Source of the DNA: Candidatus Azobacteroides sp.
GTDB lineage: Bacteria > Bacteroidota > Bacteroidia > Bacteroidales > WRGA01
Direction: 5' to 3'
NCBI GenBank assembly: GCA_021201815.1
Contig: JAJQEC010000101.1
Coordinates: 1-36,073, forward strand
Length of the DNA stretch: 36,073 nucleotides
The number at the start of each line of letters is the position of its first letter. The stretch's first letter is position 1. Shown one piece after another: positions 24,118-32,825 of this stretch. Made by a program: the position numbers and the translations under genes. The notes below the pieces were generated by a model. It did no database searches and had not been told where the DNA came from. It worked only from the letters and a program-made list of their open reading frames with translations.

Positions 24118-25911
24118 ATGGATAATTTAAATTATGGTGTCATAGGAAATTGTAAAACAGCAGCTTTAATTTCCCAGCAGGGAAGTATCGACTGGTTGTG
24201 CTTTCCCGATTTTGATTCTCCGTCTGTTTTTTCAAAACTACTGGATGAAAAAAAAGGCGGAAGCCTGGCATTTAAAGTAAAAGAAGAATATAAAATTACC
24301 CAGCAATACCTGAGAGGGACTACCATTCTTCTGACCCGCTTCACTGCCGAAGAAGGTGGTTTTGAAGTGCTGGACTTTATGCCCAGATACCGGACGCTGG
24401 ATAATAACTACTTTATTCCTCCTGAAATTTATCGCTATATAAGACCTTTATACGGAAAGCCCTCTTTCAGCATTATTTATGATCCGGTAATGAACTATGC
24501 CAGGGAAACGGTCACACATCAAAAATATAGCAATTTTATTAAAACATCTTCTGTAGACAATCCACAGGAAAATATGTACCTCTATTCCAGCATCGATCAG
24601 GAGGCACTATTAAATACACAGGAAATTCAACTGGAAAAAGAAGAATACCTGCTGCTTTCTTATTTTCAGAAGCTGGTAAATATTAACATTGAGCGTGTCC
24701 ATCTGGAATACCAGCGTACAAAAGTGTACTGGTTAAACTGGAACAGCCGCTCCCGGAAATTCGACCGGTATAATGATGTTATCTCACGCAGTTTACTGAC
24801 ATTGAAACTTATGTCTTTTCAGGAAACCGGAGCTGTCATAGCCGCCCTGACCACTAGTTTACCCGAAACCATCGGGGAAGTCCGCAACTGGGATTACCGT
24901 TTTTGCTGGATACGGGACGCATCTATGTCAATAGATACCCTGTTAAAGATGGGACATCAATCTGCTGCCGGAAGTTATATGAATTTTATCAAAAGCATCA
25001 TCAGGAATAAAACGGATACCTTCCAGATTATGTATGGCATTGATGGCAGCCGGATCCTGAAAGAAGAAATTCTGCCGCATCTCGCAGGATATGAAAACTC
25101 CAAACCCGTAAGAATCGGAAATGCAGCCTATAACCAGAAGCAGAATGACGCATTGGGATACCTGATGGATGTGTTTTACAATTATTACATTCATTTTCCC
25201 GGCACACTGGACGAAATAGAAGAAACATGGGAAATTGTGAAAACCATTGCCCAGACCATATCCCGCGAATGGAGAAACACGGACCAGAGTATCTGGGAAT
25301 TCAGAAACCGGGATAATCATTTCGTTTTCTCAAAAGTGATGTGTTGGGTAGCACTGGACAGGGCAAGTAAAATTGCCGTATATTTAAATCTTCCGGATTA
25401 CGAAGAAAACTGGAAAAAAGAAGCGGAAGTGATCAGGCAGGATATCCTGCAACATGGCTGGAATGAAGAAATCCAAAGTTTTACACAGGTATACGGAGGT
25501 ACGGACGTGGATTCTTCCTTATTACTGATGGAACAATACGGATTTATCGAGCCGGAAGATGAAAAGTTTATCCGTACGGTAAAAAGAATAAAAGAAGAAT
25601 TATTTTTCAAAGGACTTATGTACCGGTATAAGACCGGCGACGATTTCGGCCAGCCGTCTTCGGCGTTTACAATTTGTACCTTCTGGTTAGTAAGAGCGTT
25701 ATTTGTAACCGGGGAAAAGGAAGAAGCCTTTACCATTTTCAATAATCTTCTCTCTTACTCCAATCATGTCGGTTTATTCAGTGAAGACCTGAATTTTGAA
25801 ACAAAACGTTTATTAGGGAATTTTCCACAGGCTTATTCCCATCTGGCACTGATCAATACCGCGCTTTTATTTACAGGAGAAGAAGCCTTCTCAAAATTTA
25901 TCAGGCCCTGA
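24118..25911 (+). CDS. GH15 family glycoside hydrolase (glucoamylase/trehalase type)
   Basis: A 597-residue cytoplasmic enzyme of family GH15, lacking a signal peptide. The N-terminal beta-sandwich opens with YGVIGNCKTAALISQQG and SIDWLCFPDFDSPSVF, typical of the bacterial group. The (alpha/alpha)6 barrel holds NWDYRFCWIRDAS, IWEFRN with the likely acid Glu394, and FSEDLNFE with the likely base Glu556. Some bacterial GH15 enzymes, such as the mycobacterial one, are trehalases; standing divergent to trehalose synthesis, this one may break down trehalose after stress, though alpha-glucans are an alternative. The cardiolipin synthase gene follows by 31 bases. Confidence 0.9.
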   Translation: MDNLNYGVIGNCKTAALISQQGSIDWLCFPDFDSPSVFSKLLDEKKGGSLAFKVKEEYKITQQYLRGTTILLTRFTAEEGGFEVLDFMPRYRTLDNNYFIPPEIYRYIRPLYGKPSFSIIYDPVMNYARETVTHQKYSNFIKTSSVDNPQENMYLYSSIDQEALLNTQEIQLEKEEYLLLSYFQKLVNINIERVHLEYQRTKVYWLNWNSRSRKFDRYNDVISRSLLTLKLMSFQETGAVIAALTTSLPETIGEVRNWDYRFCWIRDASMSIDTLLKMGHQSAAGSYMNFIKSIIRNKTDTFQIMYGIDGSRILKEEILPHLAGYENSKPVRIGNAAYNQKQNDALGYLMDVFYNYYIHFPGTLDEIEETWEIVKTIAQTISREWRNTDQSIWEFRNRDNHFVFSKVMCWVALDRASKIAVYLNLPDYEENWKKEAEVIRQDILQHGWNEEIQSFTQVYGGTDVDSSLLLMEQYGFIEPEDEKFIRTVKRIKEELFFKGLMYRYKTGDDFGQPSSAFTICTFWLVRALFVTGEKEEAFTIFNNLLSYSNHVGLFSEDLNFETKRLLGNFPQAYSHLALINTALLFTGEEAFSKFIRP

Positions 25912-25942
25912 TCGTTAAATAAAAATAAAGTAAAATACAGAT

Positions 25943-27379
25943 ATGGAAATAAAAACGCTTTTAATCCTGTTCCTTTGTATTGTTTATATCTTACTGGTAA
26001 TAAGAACCATTTACAGGATTATCATAAATTATAACAATTCCAATCCGGTAAAAACAATCGGATGGATCCTTGCCATTCTTTTATTTCCTGTCATCGGTAT
26101 GATTCTTTATATCGTAATAGGAAGAAACCTCAAAAAGAAACGTTCCCTCTACAAAAGATATCAGGATAAAATAAAAGCCGAGGGAAAAAGGTCATTCCGA
26201 TTCGAAGAAACGGAAGACAGCGAGTTAATGGAAAAGTATACCAAGTTAAATACTTTATTGGACAATCTTTCTCAACTACCGGTATTTCGTGGTAATAAAA
26301 TCGATCTGTATTCCAGTGGTAAAGAAAAATTCCGGCAATTATTTGCTGATATAGAAGCCGCCAGAGATCATATCCATGTCTTTTACTATACCATCGGGGA
26401 TGACGAAACAGGCATCAATTTCAGGGCAGCATTAATAAAAAAAGCAAAAGAAGGAGTTACCGTCAGATTAATGTACGATGCCATTGGCTGTAATGAAACC
26501 CACCGGAAATACTTTGAGGAAATGACAGCAGCCGGCATACAAGTGACTGTTTTTTCTCCGGTAAAATTCTCAAAAATATTGCGTACCATCAATTACAGGA
26601 ATCACAATAAAATTGTTGTCATTGACGGGGAAATCGGCTATACCGGAGGCATGAACGTAAAAGACGATTATGTAAAAGGACTTTCCTGGGGCAACTGGCA
26701 GGATCTTCATTTACGCATCCAGGGTTCGGGAGCACAAGGCCTTCAGGCTGTTTTTTTCCGTGACTGGTATTATACCTGTAAAGAATTTATCAATGAAGAA
26801 AGATATTTCCCCAAAATCCGGAATTTCGGAAACAATTCCCTCCAGATCGTAACAGCCGAGCCTACCGATGAATATGCCAATATTATGAGAGGGATGATCT
26901 GTGCTATTATGAGAGCTAAAAAGTCCGTATATATCGAGACCCCCTATTTTGTTCCTACTGCAAGTTTTCTTTCCGCATTACAGATTGCCTCTTTGAGCGG
27001 GGTAGAAATATATTTGGTCATGCCACACAGGTCCGATAACCAGAAAGTACAATATGCTTCCAACTCGTATGTAGCACAATTATTAACAGCCAATGTATCG
27101 GTTTTTCAATACAACAATGGTTTTATTCATTCCAAATTAATGGTGGTCGACAATGCACTCACCATTGCCGGATCTTCCAACCTGGATATCCGCAGCTTTG
27201 ATCTTAACTTTGAAACAAATGTCTTTGTATATGATAAAGAAACAGCAGTAAAAGCCAGAGAAATCATCTGCCGGGATATTCACAACTGCCATAAACTAAC
27301 ACTGGACGAATGGATGAAACGCTCTAAAAAAGATAAGTTTATTGATTCTTTATACAGATTATTTTCTCCCTTGTTATAA
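25943..27379 (+). CDS. Cardiolipin synthase (PLD superfamily)
   Basis: A 478-residue membrane enzyme joining two phosphatidylglycerol molecules into cardiolipin. Two N-terminal membrane segments (about 4-25 and 37-60; the second holds FPVIGMILYIVIGR, typical of ClsA) precede two phospholipase-D domains. HKD motifs are complete: His211, Lys213, Asp218 followed by GYTGGMN, and His386, Lys388, Asp393 followed by GSSNLDIRS. It is the second gene behind the GH15 enzyme. Cardiolipin rises in osmotic stress in other bacteria and influences MscS-type channels, so the location next to mscS and trehalose genes is coherent. Confidence 0.92.
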   Translation: MEIKTLLILFLCIVYILLVIRTIYRIIINYNNSNPVKTIGWILAILLFPVIGMILYIVIGRNLKKKRSLYKRYQDKIKAEGKRSFRFEETEDSELMEKYTKLNTLLDNLSQLPVFRGNKIDLYSSGKEKFRQLFADIEAARDHIHVFYYTIGDDETGINFRAALIKKAKEGVTVRLMYDAIGCNETHRKYFEEMTAAGIQVTVFSPVKFSKILRTINYRNHNKIVVIDGEIGYTGGMNVKDDYVKGLSWGNWQDLHLRIQGSGAQGLQAVFFRDWYYTCKEFINEERYFPKIRNFGNNSLQIVTAEPTDEYANIMRGMICAIMRAKKSVYIETPYFVPTASFLSALQIASLSGVEIYLVMPHRSDNQKVQYASNSYVAQLLTANVSVFQYNNGFIHSKLMVVDNALTIAGSSNLDIRSFDLNFETNVFVYDKETAVKAREIICRDIHNCHKLTLDEWMKRSKKDKFIDSLYRLFSPLL

Positions 27380-27495
27380 TTAAATTACAGTAAAAGGGTG
27401 GCTAAAACAATAAAAATAGCTCTTTAATAATCAGCATATTTCATATTATAAATAAAATAATATAAAAATATATATTCATTTTACCCCTTATTCTC

Positions 27496-27526
27496 TTGAC
27501 TTTTCTCTGTTTTTTTATTATCTTTG
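27496..27526 (+). promoter_or_regulatory. Well-formed promoter with no clear gene behind it
   Basis: CTTGAC (TTG at 27496-27498) and TATCTTTG (27519-27526) are separated by 20 bases, one of the two best -33/-7 pairs in the window. Downstream are a 4-codon frame (ATG at about 27533) and a poorly supported 99-codon frame at 27557-27856. It may drive a non-coding RNA or a small protein. Confidence 0.55.
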
Positions 27527-27905
27527 TGGCAAATGATAAAAGAATAAACCATATAGATGCAGTATATATTCACTATATTAATTCTTCTTTTTCCTGTAAA
27601 AGGTATCTGCTTTTTATTATTTCCGGAAGAAAAAATAAAAACAGGAAAAGGTTTTTCTCTTTTGTCCGGACAAGCCTCTTTTCTATTTTTCCGCAATGAA
27701 ACAATTATTTCATTCAAAGAGTTGCTAAAACCTCTTTTCTCCAGATGGTATTTTTCTCTTATTCCCCTTCTACAGGCATCTTATACGCTGTCTTTAAAGC
27801 AGAATCAGCTTTCCTGCTCCCGCTTTTTGCCGGGTGATCCGCATTTTACAGTCTAGAATAAGTATTTTCCGGACGCATTTTCATTTGTAACCCTCTTTTT
27901 TTTCC
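27527..27905. other. Transcribed-looking spacer of unknown content
   Basis: Behind the promoter at 27496 the sequence is T-rich and carries overlapping short frames on both strands, none with family features. The frame 27557-27856 begins MQYIFTILILLFPVKG, hydrophobic enough to be a signal or membrane segment, but continues with low-complexity, Leu/Phe/Ser-rich text. A short hairpin CCCGC...GCGGG-like stretch (CCCGCTTTTTGCCGGG) lies near 27813-27832. I cannot decide between small protein, ncRNA and decayed gene. Confidence 0.35.
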
Positions 27906-28010
27906 AAAAAAGCGCATCAGCTTTTTAAAAATGCAGAGCAGCTTTTCAGAAAAGCTGATCAGCTTCCAAAAAAAGCCGATCTGCTTCTGAAAAAGGCAGA
28001 TGAGCTTTTT
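27906..28010. repeat. Five tandem 21-bp quasi-palindromic units
   Basis: Five units of exactly 21 bp follow without a gap: 27906-27926, 27927-27947, 27948-27968, 27969-27989 and 27990-28010. Each reads A5-6, GC, n, GATC-like centre, n, GC, then T or pyrimidine run, so each is nearly its own reverse complement. The third contains the perfect palindrome AAGCTGATCAGCTT (27952-27965). Stems can also form across unit borders, for example CAGCTTTT (27939-27946) with AAAAGCTG (27950-27957). No spacers exist, so it is not a CRISPR. Confidence 0.9.
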
Positions 28011-28174
28011 TCACCATACATTTTTTTATTATTTATTAACAAAAAAGCTGTGTGGAAAGTGTCTTCTATTAAATAATAATTTAACAAAAGCATCTTTGCA
28101 AAAGAATTTATGAAATAAAATATTAATATCCATTCTGATCGTATAATTCATTAATTTATTTTTTGATTTCCCGA

Positions 28175-28229
28175 GCCGTGTATTGAGACAGCACGACTAG
28201 TGATATGTCGCCGCTCCGCGGCTTTGTCG
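28175..28229 (+). repeat. 55-bp repeat, copy 1
   Basis: About three quarters identical to 28307-28361, most differences being transitions. It contains the small hairpin GCCGC-TCC-GCGGC (28210-28222), which in copy 2 becomes GCCAT-TCC-GTGGC with pairing kept. Non-coding. Confidence 0.75.
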
Positions 28230-28306
28230 AAGAGATAGCTATATGTAGATGAATATATTAATACATTAGCTTATGATTTCATTAGCTTATTATCACATTG
28301 ATTAAT

Positions 28307-28361
28307 ACCGTGTGCTGAGGCAGCACGGCTAATAACATGTCGCCATTCCGTGGCTGTGAAG
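28307..28361 (+). repeat. 55-bp repeat, copy 2
   Basis: Second copy, 132 bases after the first. It includes the near-palindrome GTGCTG-AGG-CAGCAC at about 28312-28326. Its first part (28306-28329) also occurs inverted at 28395-28418 with 22 of 24 bases matching. Confidence 0.75.
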
Positions 28362-28394
28362 GTTGATGTCGGAGCATTGCTCTTTTTACCGAAT

Positions 28395-28418
28395 GCCGTG
28401 CTACCTCAGCCCACGGTA
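28395..28418 (-). repeat. Inverted partial copy, overlaps end of LD-carboxypeptidase gene
   Basis: The reverse complement matches 28306-28329 at 22 of 24 positions. The stop codon (28406-28408) and last few codons of the gene at 28406-29335 lie inside this repeat, so the element sets the protein's C terminus. Confidence 0.75.
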
Positions 28419-29335
28419 GCTAAATTGACAGGAAAGGATAAGCTGGTTCCGTGTGATGTTATTTCCAGGCAACATGCTGCGCCGCATAACAAAGGATAAT
28501 TTTCGGTTACATGCCCGACCGGGAAATTAAAACATACCGGATAAGTATATGCGGAAATCAATGCGGAAATTGTTTCATATAAAGGTTTTGGCATCTGTGG
28601 ATCTTCCTTACAACCGGAAAACTGCCCGATAATCAGTCCGGAAAGGTGTTGAAGAATACCGCCCAGTTTAAAATTATACAACATTCTTTCTATATGATAA
28701 GGCTGTTCACCGATATCTTCAATAAAAAGAATAGCGCCCTGAGGAATAATATCGGTTTCCGTGCCTCTTAATCCGGAAAGCACAGAAAGATTTCCGCCGG
28801 TCATTCGTCCTTTCGTTTTTCCTGTACGGTTTAACGGATGGGCAGGTAAGGTGTAGGATACCTGTTTACCGAAAAGAAGGTTTTTAAGAAATAACAAAGA
28901 ACTATCATCTTCTCCGGTTTCGGTAAAGTGTCTTGCCATAGGAGCATGTACGGAAACAATTCCCTGATTGGTAATGGCAGAATGGAAAACAGTGATATCA
29001 CTATATCCGATTAACCATTTAGGCTGACAGGAAAAGGCAGACCAGTTTATTTTGTCCAGCAGATGGATACATCCGTATCCTCCCCGGCTACAAAAGATAG
29101 CTTTTATGTCCGGATTATCCAGCGCCTGCTGTAAATCAGCAAGCCGTTGCTTATCGGTACCGGCAAAGCGTCTGTACGCAGCGTCAGCATACGTTCCCAG
29201 AGAAACTTCAAGCTCCCAGGTTCTCAGCCTCTTTTCCATCCCGGACAGAAAATCCGAAGAAACCTTTCCGGAAGGAGAAATGATACAAACCTTATCTCCT
29301 TTCTCCAAAAAACCAGGATATACACCACCCATCAT
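28406..29335 (-). CDS. LD-carboxypeptidase (S66 family)
   Basis: A 309-residue cytoplasmic serine peptidase that trims the terminal D-Ala from recycled murein tetrapeptides (LdcA-like), or a MccF-like relative. The catalytic set is visible: Ser112 in GYSDIT, Glu206 in FIEDIGE and His275 in GHVTEN. The N-terminal KVCIISPSG and CSRGGYG stretches are also typical. The start is the first of two adjacent ATG codons. The last residues (LATVG) and the stop are encoded by an interspersed repeat, so the original C terminus may have been altered. It lies 47 bases behind the TPR gene on the same strand. Confidence 0.92.
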   Translation of the reverse strand: MMGGVYPGFLEKGDKVCIISPSGKVSSDFLSGMEKRLRTWELEVSLGTYADAAYRRFAGTDKQRLADLQQALDNPDIKAIFCSRGGYGCIHLLDKINWSAFSCQPKWLIGYSDITVFHSAITNQGIVSVHAPMARHFTETGEDDSSLLFLKNLLFGKQVSYTLPAHPLNRTGKTKGRMTGGNLSVLSGLRGTETDIIPQGAILFIEDIGEQPYHIERMLYNFKLGGILQHLSGLIIGQFSGCKEDPQMPKPLYETISALISAYTYPVCFNFPVGHVTENYPLLCGAACCLEITSHGTSLSFPVNLATVG

Positions 29336-29382
29336 TCCAATGATTGCTTCTCAGCTCTTACTTTTTGGTTATCATTTCTATT

Positions 29383-31599
29383 TTATATCTCGTCTCGCAG
29401 GTCATAAAACAACTGGTCCAGCAGCAAATCCACTTCGTCCGGATTTACACCGGCCTGAATCAGATCCGGTAAATCCTTTTCAAAATCTTCTTTGAAGGTA
29501 TGTTCATTTCCCTTCGGGTGCAGGATGCTGTGTTCATAATAGTCCATCGCTCCCTTCCGGTTCCCGGAAGCCCATTCGATATGTCCGGCATTCATGAAAT
29601 CCTGAGGAGTGGGCTTATCCTGAATAACCAGGGCATAATATTTCCTTGCCTGTTCCGTTTTACCCGCCAGAAAGGAAGTCCAGCCAATAGGGCGCAACGC
29701 TTTTTTTCCCTTTTCATCCATATACTCTACTTTAAAGTAATACTTTAAAGCCTCCTCGTAGTTCTTTTCTTCAAAATAGCAATGACCGAGATTCAACTGT
29801 ACATTCAGGTTTTCCGGCATTAATTTCTCCAGACGCTGATAATAGACAAGCGCCTTTTCCGGTTGTTTCAGCCTTCTGTAGCATAACGCAATGCGACGTA
29901 ATGTCCATGGCTTATCCGGTTTTATGATATCCGATTTCAGATACGCGGCCAGGGCTCCGACAAAGTTGGAATCTATCTGGCGACAATATCCTATTTTTTC
30001 ATATAGTTCGTTATCTGTACTATCTCCCTGTACCAGCTTGGTAAAGATAACTTCTGCCTCGCTAAAGAAATTTTTACTGAAATATAATTCTCCGATCATC
30101 CGTAACGTTTCTTCATCTGATAAAAACAGACCGAATGCCTTTGTTTCATGAAAATGCAAAGGCAAAGAAAATATATCGATAAATTCTTTTCGCCGGGGAT
30201 ATAACTTAAAGAAGCGGTAAAGGTCCTGAATGTACTGCTTGGTTACTGTTTCCGCTTTTTTAGAATCAGAAAACAAAGCATCTTCTTTTTCCATTTTCTG
30301 CAGTTCGGAGCTTTCCATCTTAAACTGCGACATGGACATATTTCGATACCCTTCCGGCATTTGCATGACACTAAAGCAGAAGGAATATTTATCAGAATTA
30401 CACAGGTAAGAAGATTGCATAATCAAGTCCAGAAAGTCAGGTACTTCCGAATTTTTCAGATTGGCAGAAAAACCTGCAAATTTCTTATTGAAAGGCAAAA
30501 ACCAATGACTAAGATTACTGAAAAACGGAAATGACTTCAGGCTGGCAAAGGTACTCATAAATACATCTGCTCCTTCCATCTGCAGGTTAGCGAACTCCTG
30601 CATTTTATCCGTAATACCCGATTCTTCAAAGATTTCCTGCCATTCAGGATTCTTTTCTTCCCAGGAAGAAGTTTCACTCAGGTCATCAGATGACAACTTA
30701 TCACGGATAATGTTACCGGCTTTCATCATTTCAGGCAATATTTCTTCATTCATTTTCCGTGTAATCTGTTCCGTCTCTTTGCTGCGGATGAACTGAACCA
30801 CAATATTCCGGATATTTCTTTTGAACCGCTCTTGTTCCCCCAGTAAAGTCAGGCGGGTATTAATCTTGGTATACAAAGAAACCCGCTTGTCAAAGAGATA
30901 GAGAATCAGCATCAATACAATCAACGCCCGTTGCTGTATTTCTTCCTCCCCTTCTTCATACGCATCCAATAACAGCATGATCTTTTTTTCGTCGAAACGA
31001 TGCATCAGGTTAAGGAATAACACAGATACAAGCTGTGCCTTATCTTCCATATCCAGCCGGGTATCCTTTATCAACTCTGTACACCGGGACAAATCGGCAT
31101 CATCAAATCGTCCGGAAGTCCATACCTTTTCAAATATTCCGGAAAGAAGCTGGTCCTGTTGAGAAGTATAAGCCTGCATCTTATGCACTTTATTTTCATC
31201 CTCTTCCAGCAGATCGGTCAAAGATATTTCTTCATGTAGCGCTTCGAGTTCATCGATAAGAGTTTCTAAACGAACAACCCGGTTTTTCCTTACTTTTTCG
31301 AAAAAATTATTGTTTACCGTCTGGGATAACATTAAAAAAGCAGCGTCATCCGCCAGCTCATAAGCAGTAGCCTGAATAGAACGGTACACATTTTCCCGTT
31401 GGGGATCTTGGATTCCATCCATAAAATACTGAAGCATATATCGGTAGGACGTCTCCAGGTCATTCAAGCTTTGAATCAGTTCCCAATCCTGCGTTTGCTG
31501 AACCAATACGCGTAAATTATCAAAAGCCCGCTTCAGTTCATGCTTATAAATATATTTATTGACTGCTTTATGCAGGGTGTTTATTTCTTGTTTATCCAT
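29383..31599 (-). CDS. Large TPR-repeat protein
   Basis: A 738-residue soluble protein without signal peptide. The first 500 residues are mostly helical and charged and match nothing I can name; the C-terminal part (about 520-700) holds several tetratricopeptide repeats, seen in ALAAYLKSDII, LRRIALCYRRLKQPEKALVYYQRLEKLMP, LNLGHCYFEEKNYEEALKYYFKVEYMD and MNAGHIEWASGNRKGAMDYY. TPRs bind protein partners. I know similar long TPR proteins in Bacteroidales, none with a settled role. It is first in a probable unit with the LD-carboxypeptidase gene. A TAAATTTG box lies upstream on the minus strand. Confidence 0.82.
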   Translation of the reverse strand: MDKQEINTLHKAVNKYIYKHELKRAFDNLRVLVQQTQDWELIQSLNDLETSYRYMLQYFMDGIQDPQRENVYRSIQATAYELADDAAFLMLSQTVNNNFFEKVRKNRVVRLETLIDELEALHEEISLTDLLEEDENKVHKMQAYTSQQDQLLSGIFEKVWTSGRFDDADLSRCTELIKDTRLDMEDKAQLVSVLFLNLMHRFDEKKIMLLLDAYEEGEEEIQQRALIVLMLILYLFDKRVSLYTKINTRLTLLGEQERFKRNIRNIVVQFIRSKETEQITRKMNEEILPEMMKAGNIIRDKLSSDDLSETSSWEEKNPEWQEIFEESGITDKMQEFANLQMEGADVFMSTFASLKSFPFFSNLSHWFLPFNKKFAGFSANLKNSEVPDFLDLIMQSSYLCNSDKYSFCFSVMQMPEGYRNMSMSQFKMESSELQKMEKEDALFSDSKKAETVTKQYIQDLYRFFKLYPRRKEFIDIFSLPLHFHETKAFGLFLSDEETLRMIGELYFSKNFFSEAEVIFTKLVQGDSTDNELYEKIGYCRQIDSNFVGALAAYLKSDIIKPDKPWTLRRIALCYRRLKQPEKALVYYQRLEKLMPENLNVQLNLGHCYFEEKNYEEALKYYFKVEYMDEKGKKALRPIGWTSFLAGKTEQARKYYALVIQDKPTPQDFMNAGHIEWASGNRKGAMDYYEHSILHPKGNEHTFKEDFEKDLPDLIQAGVNPDEVDLLLDQLFYDLRDEI

Positions 31600-31636
31600 A
31601 CTTTCCTGTGTTAATGTTCTCCGAATAAGAGATAGA

Positions 31637-31644
31637 CAAATTTA
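31637..31644 (-). promoter_or_regulatory. -7 box (TAAATTTG) for the TPR gene
   Basis: The minus strand reads TAAATTTG, matching TAnnTTTG, 37 bases before the ATG at 31599. The -33 position has no clear TTTG. Confidence 0.4.
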
Positions 31645-31802
31645 ATTCAAAATATCGAATTATTATAATGAGGGGAAAGGAGAAATTGTTCAAACCATAC
31701 GGAATGCTTCTATTAAATTTATTTCAAAGGGAATACAGACGGCAGAAAAAGCGAATCGGAAAGTTTCTTCCATCCGGAAATAAATTTCCTGAAAAACATT
31801 CT

Positions 31803-31810
31803 TAAATTTG
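31803..31810 (+). promoter_or_regulatory. -7 box (TAAATTTG) for the glycosyltransferase gene
   Basis: TAAATTTG ends 22 bases before the ATG at 31833, giving a short leader without SD. The -33 box is poor. Confidence 0.45.
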
Positions 31811-31832
31811 TATGATCTTTACAAAGTAAAAA

Positions 31833-32744
31833 ATGAGACATCCTACTCCTATTGCCCTGTTTGTTTATAATCGGCTTTCCCATCTCAAAAGAACCATTGC
31901 GTGTTTACAAAAGAATATACTGGCTGCAGAATCGGACTTGTATATTTTCTCGGATGGAGCAAAAAATGAAAAAGACAGGGAAAAAGTAAAAGAAGTAAGA
32001 ACTTTTATTCATTCCGTAACAGGATTCAAGAACATCACCATTATTGAAAAGGATAAAAATCATGGCCTAGCTGCTTCGGTCATAGCGGGAGTGTCCTTTC
32101 TGGTGGAAAAATACGGAAAAGTAATTGTCATGGAAGATGATCTGGAATCTTCACCTTATATGCTTTCCTATTTTAATGATGCCTTGAATTTTTATGAAAA
32201 CAATGAAAAAGTGATGCATATCGGAGGATATATGTATCCGATTGACCTTTCCGAGCTTCCGGAAACCTTCTTCTTCCGGGTAGCCACTTCGTGGGGATGG
32301 GCTACGTGGCAAAGAGCATGGGAACATTTTGAACCGGATATAGAGAAATTAAATGAGCAGTTCAATCCCCGGAAAATATCCGATTTTTCGATTGACTGCT
32401 CGGAAAACTTCTGGAAACAATTCCAGCATTTCCGGAAAGGGAAAAACAATTCCTGGGCAATCCGCTGGTATGCCAGCATCTTTCTGCACGGAGGTGTATG
32501 TCTGCATCCGTCTGTTTCTATGACAAACAACATTGGAAATGACGCATCCGGTACCCATTCGGATGCTACGGATATGTACCAAACCCCGCTTTCTACTAAA
32601 AGAATAACAGGATTTTCCGATAATATAGAAGAAAATAAAGAAGCATACCAAAAAATCAAACATTTTTACCGTACCCGTAAAGGTTCCCTTTGGAAAAGAG
32701 GGATCAGGTTTTTAAGGAAGTGGAAGAATAAACTTTCTTTTTAA
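31833..32744 (+). CDS. GT-A fold glycosyltransferase (family 2-like)
   Basis: A 303-residue predicted glycosyltransferase. The N terminus (PIALFVYNRLSHLKRTIACLQKN) is the nucleotide-sugar domain of the family; SDG near 40-42 and MEDDLESSPYML around 106-117 supply the acidic, metal-binding DxD-like site; SWGWATWQRAWEHF is typical of the group that transfers sugars onto surface glycans. No membrane segment; a basic C terminus (WKRGIRFLRKWKNK) could bind the membrane. No other glycan genes are adjacent, so acceptor and sugar are unknown. Thioredoxin follows 81 bases later. Confidence 0.85.
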   Translation: MRHPTPIALFVYNRLSHLKRTIACLQKNILAAESDLYIFSDGAKNEKDREKVKEVRTFIHSVTGFKNITIIEKDKNHGLAASVIAGVSFLVEKYGKVIVMEDDLESSPYMLSYFNDALNFYENNEKVMHIGGYMYPIDLSELPETFFFRVATSWGWATWQRAWEHFEPDIEKLNEQFNPRKISDFSIDCSENFWKQFQHFRKGKNNSWAIRWYASIFLHGGVCLHPSVSMTNNIGNDASGTHSDATDMYQTPLSTKRITGFSDNIEENKEAYQKIKHFYRTRKGSLWKRGIRFLRKWKNKLSF

Positions 32745-32825
32745 CCGGATGTTATATAAAAATAATATTTCTGACAAAACGGAAGAATTAATTTCTGAAG
32801 ACTAACAAATAAAAACGGAGAGAAA

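Noticed and set aside
27557..27856. 99-codon frame behind the promoter at 27496
   Set aside because: Hydrophobic start but low-complexity remainder, competing frames on both strands, no recognisable family. Kept as a finding, not as a gene.
27906..28010. CRISPR array
   Set aside because: Units are contiguous, self-complementary and without spacers, and no cas genes are present.
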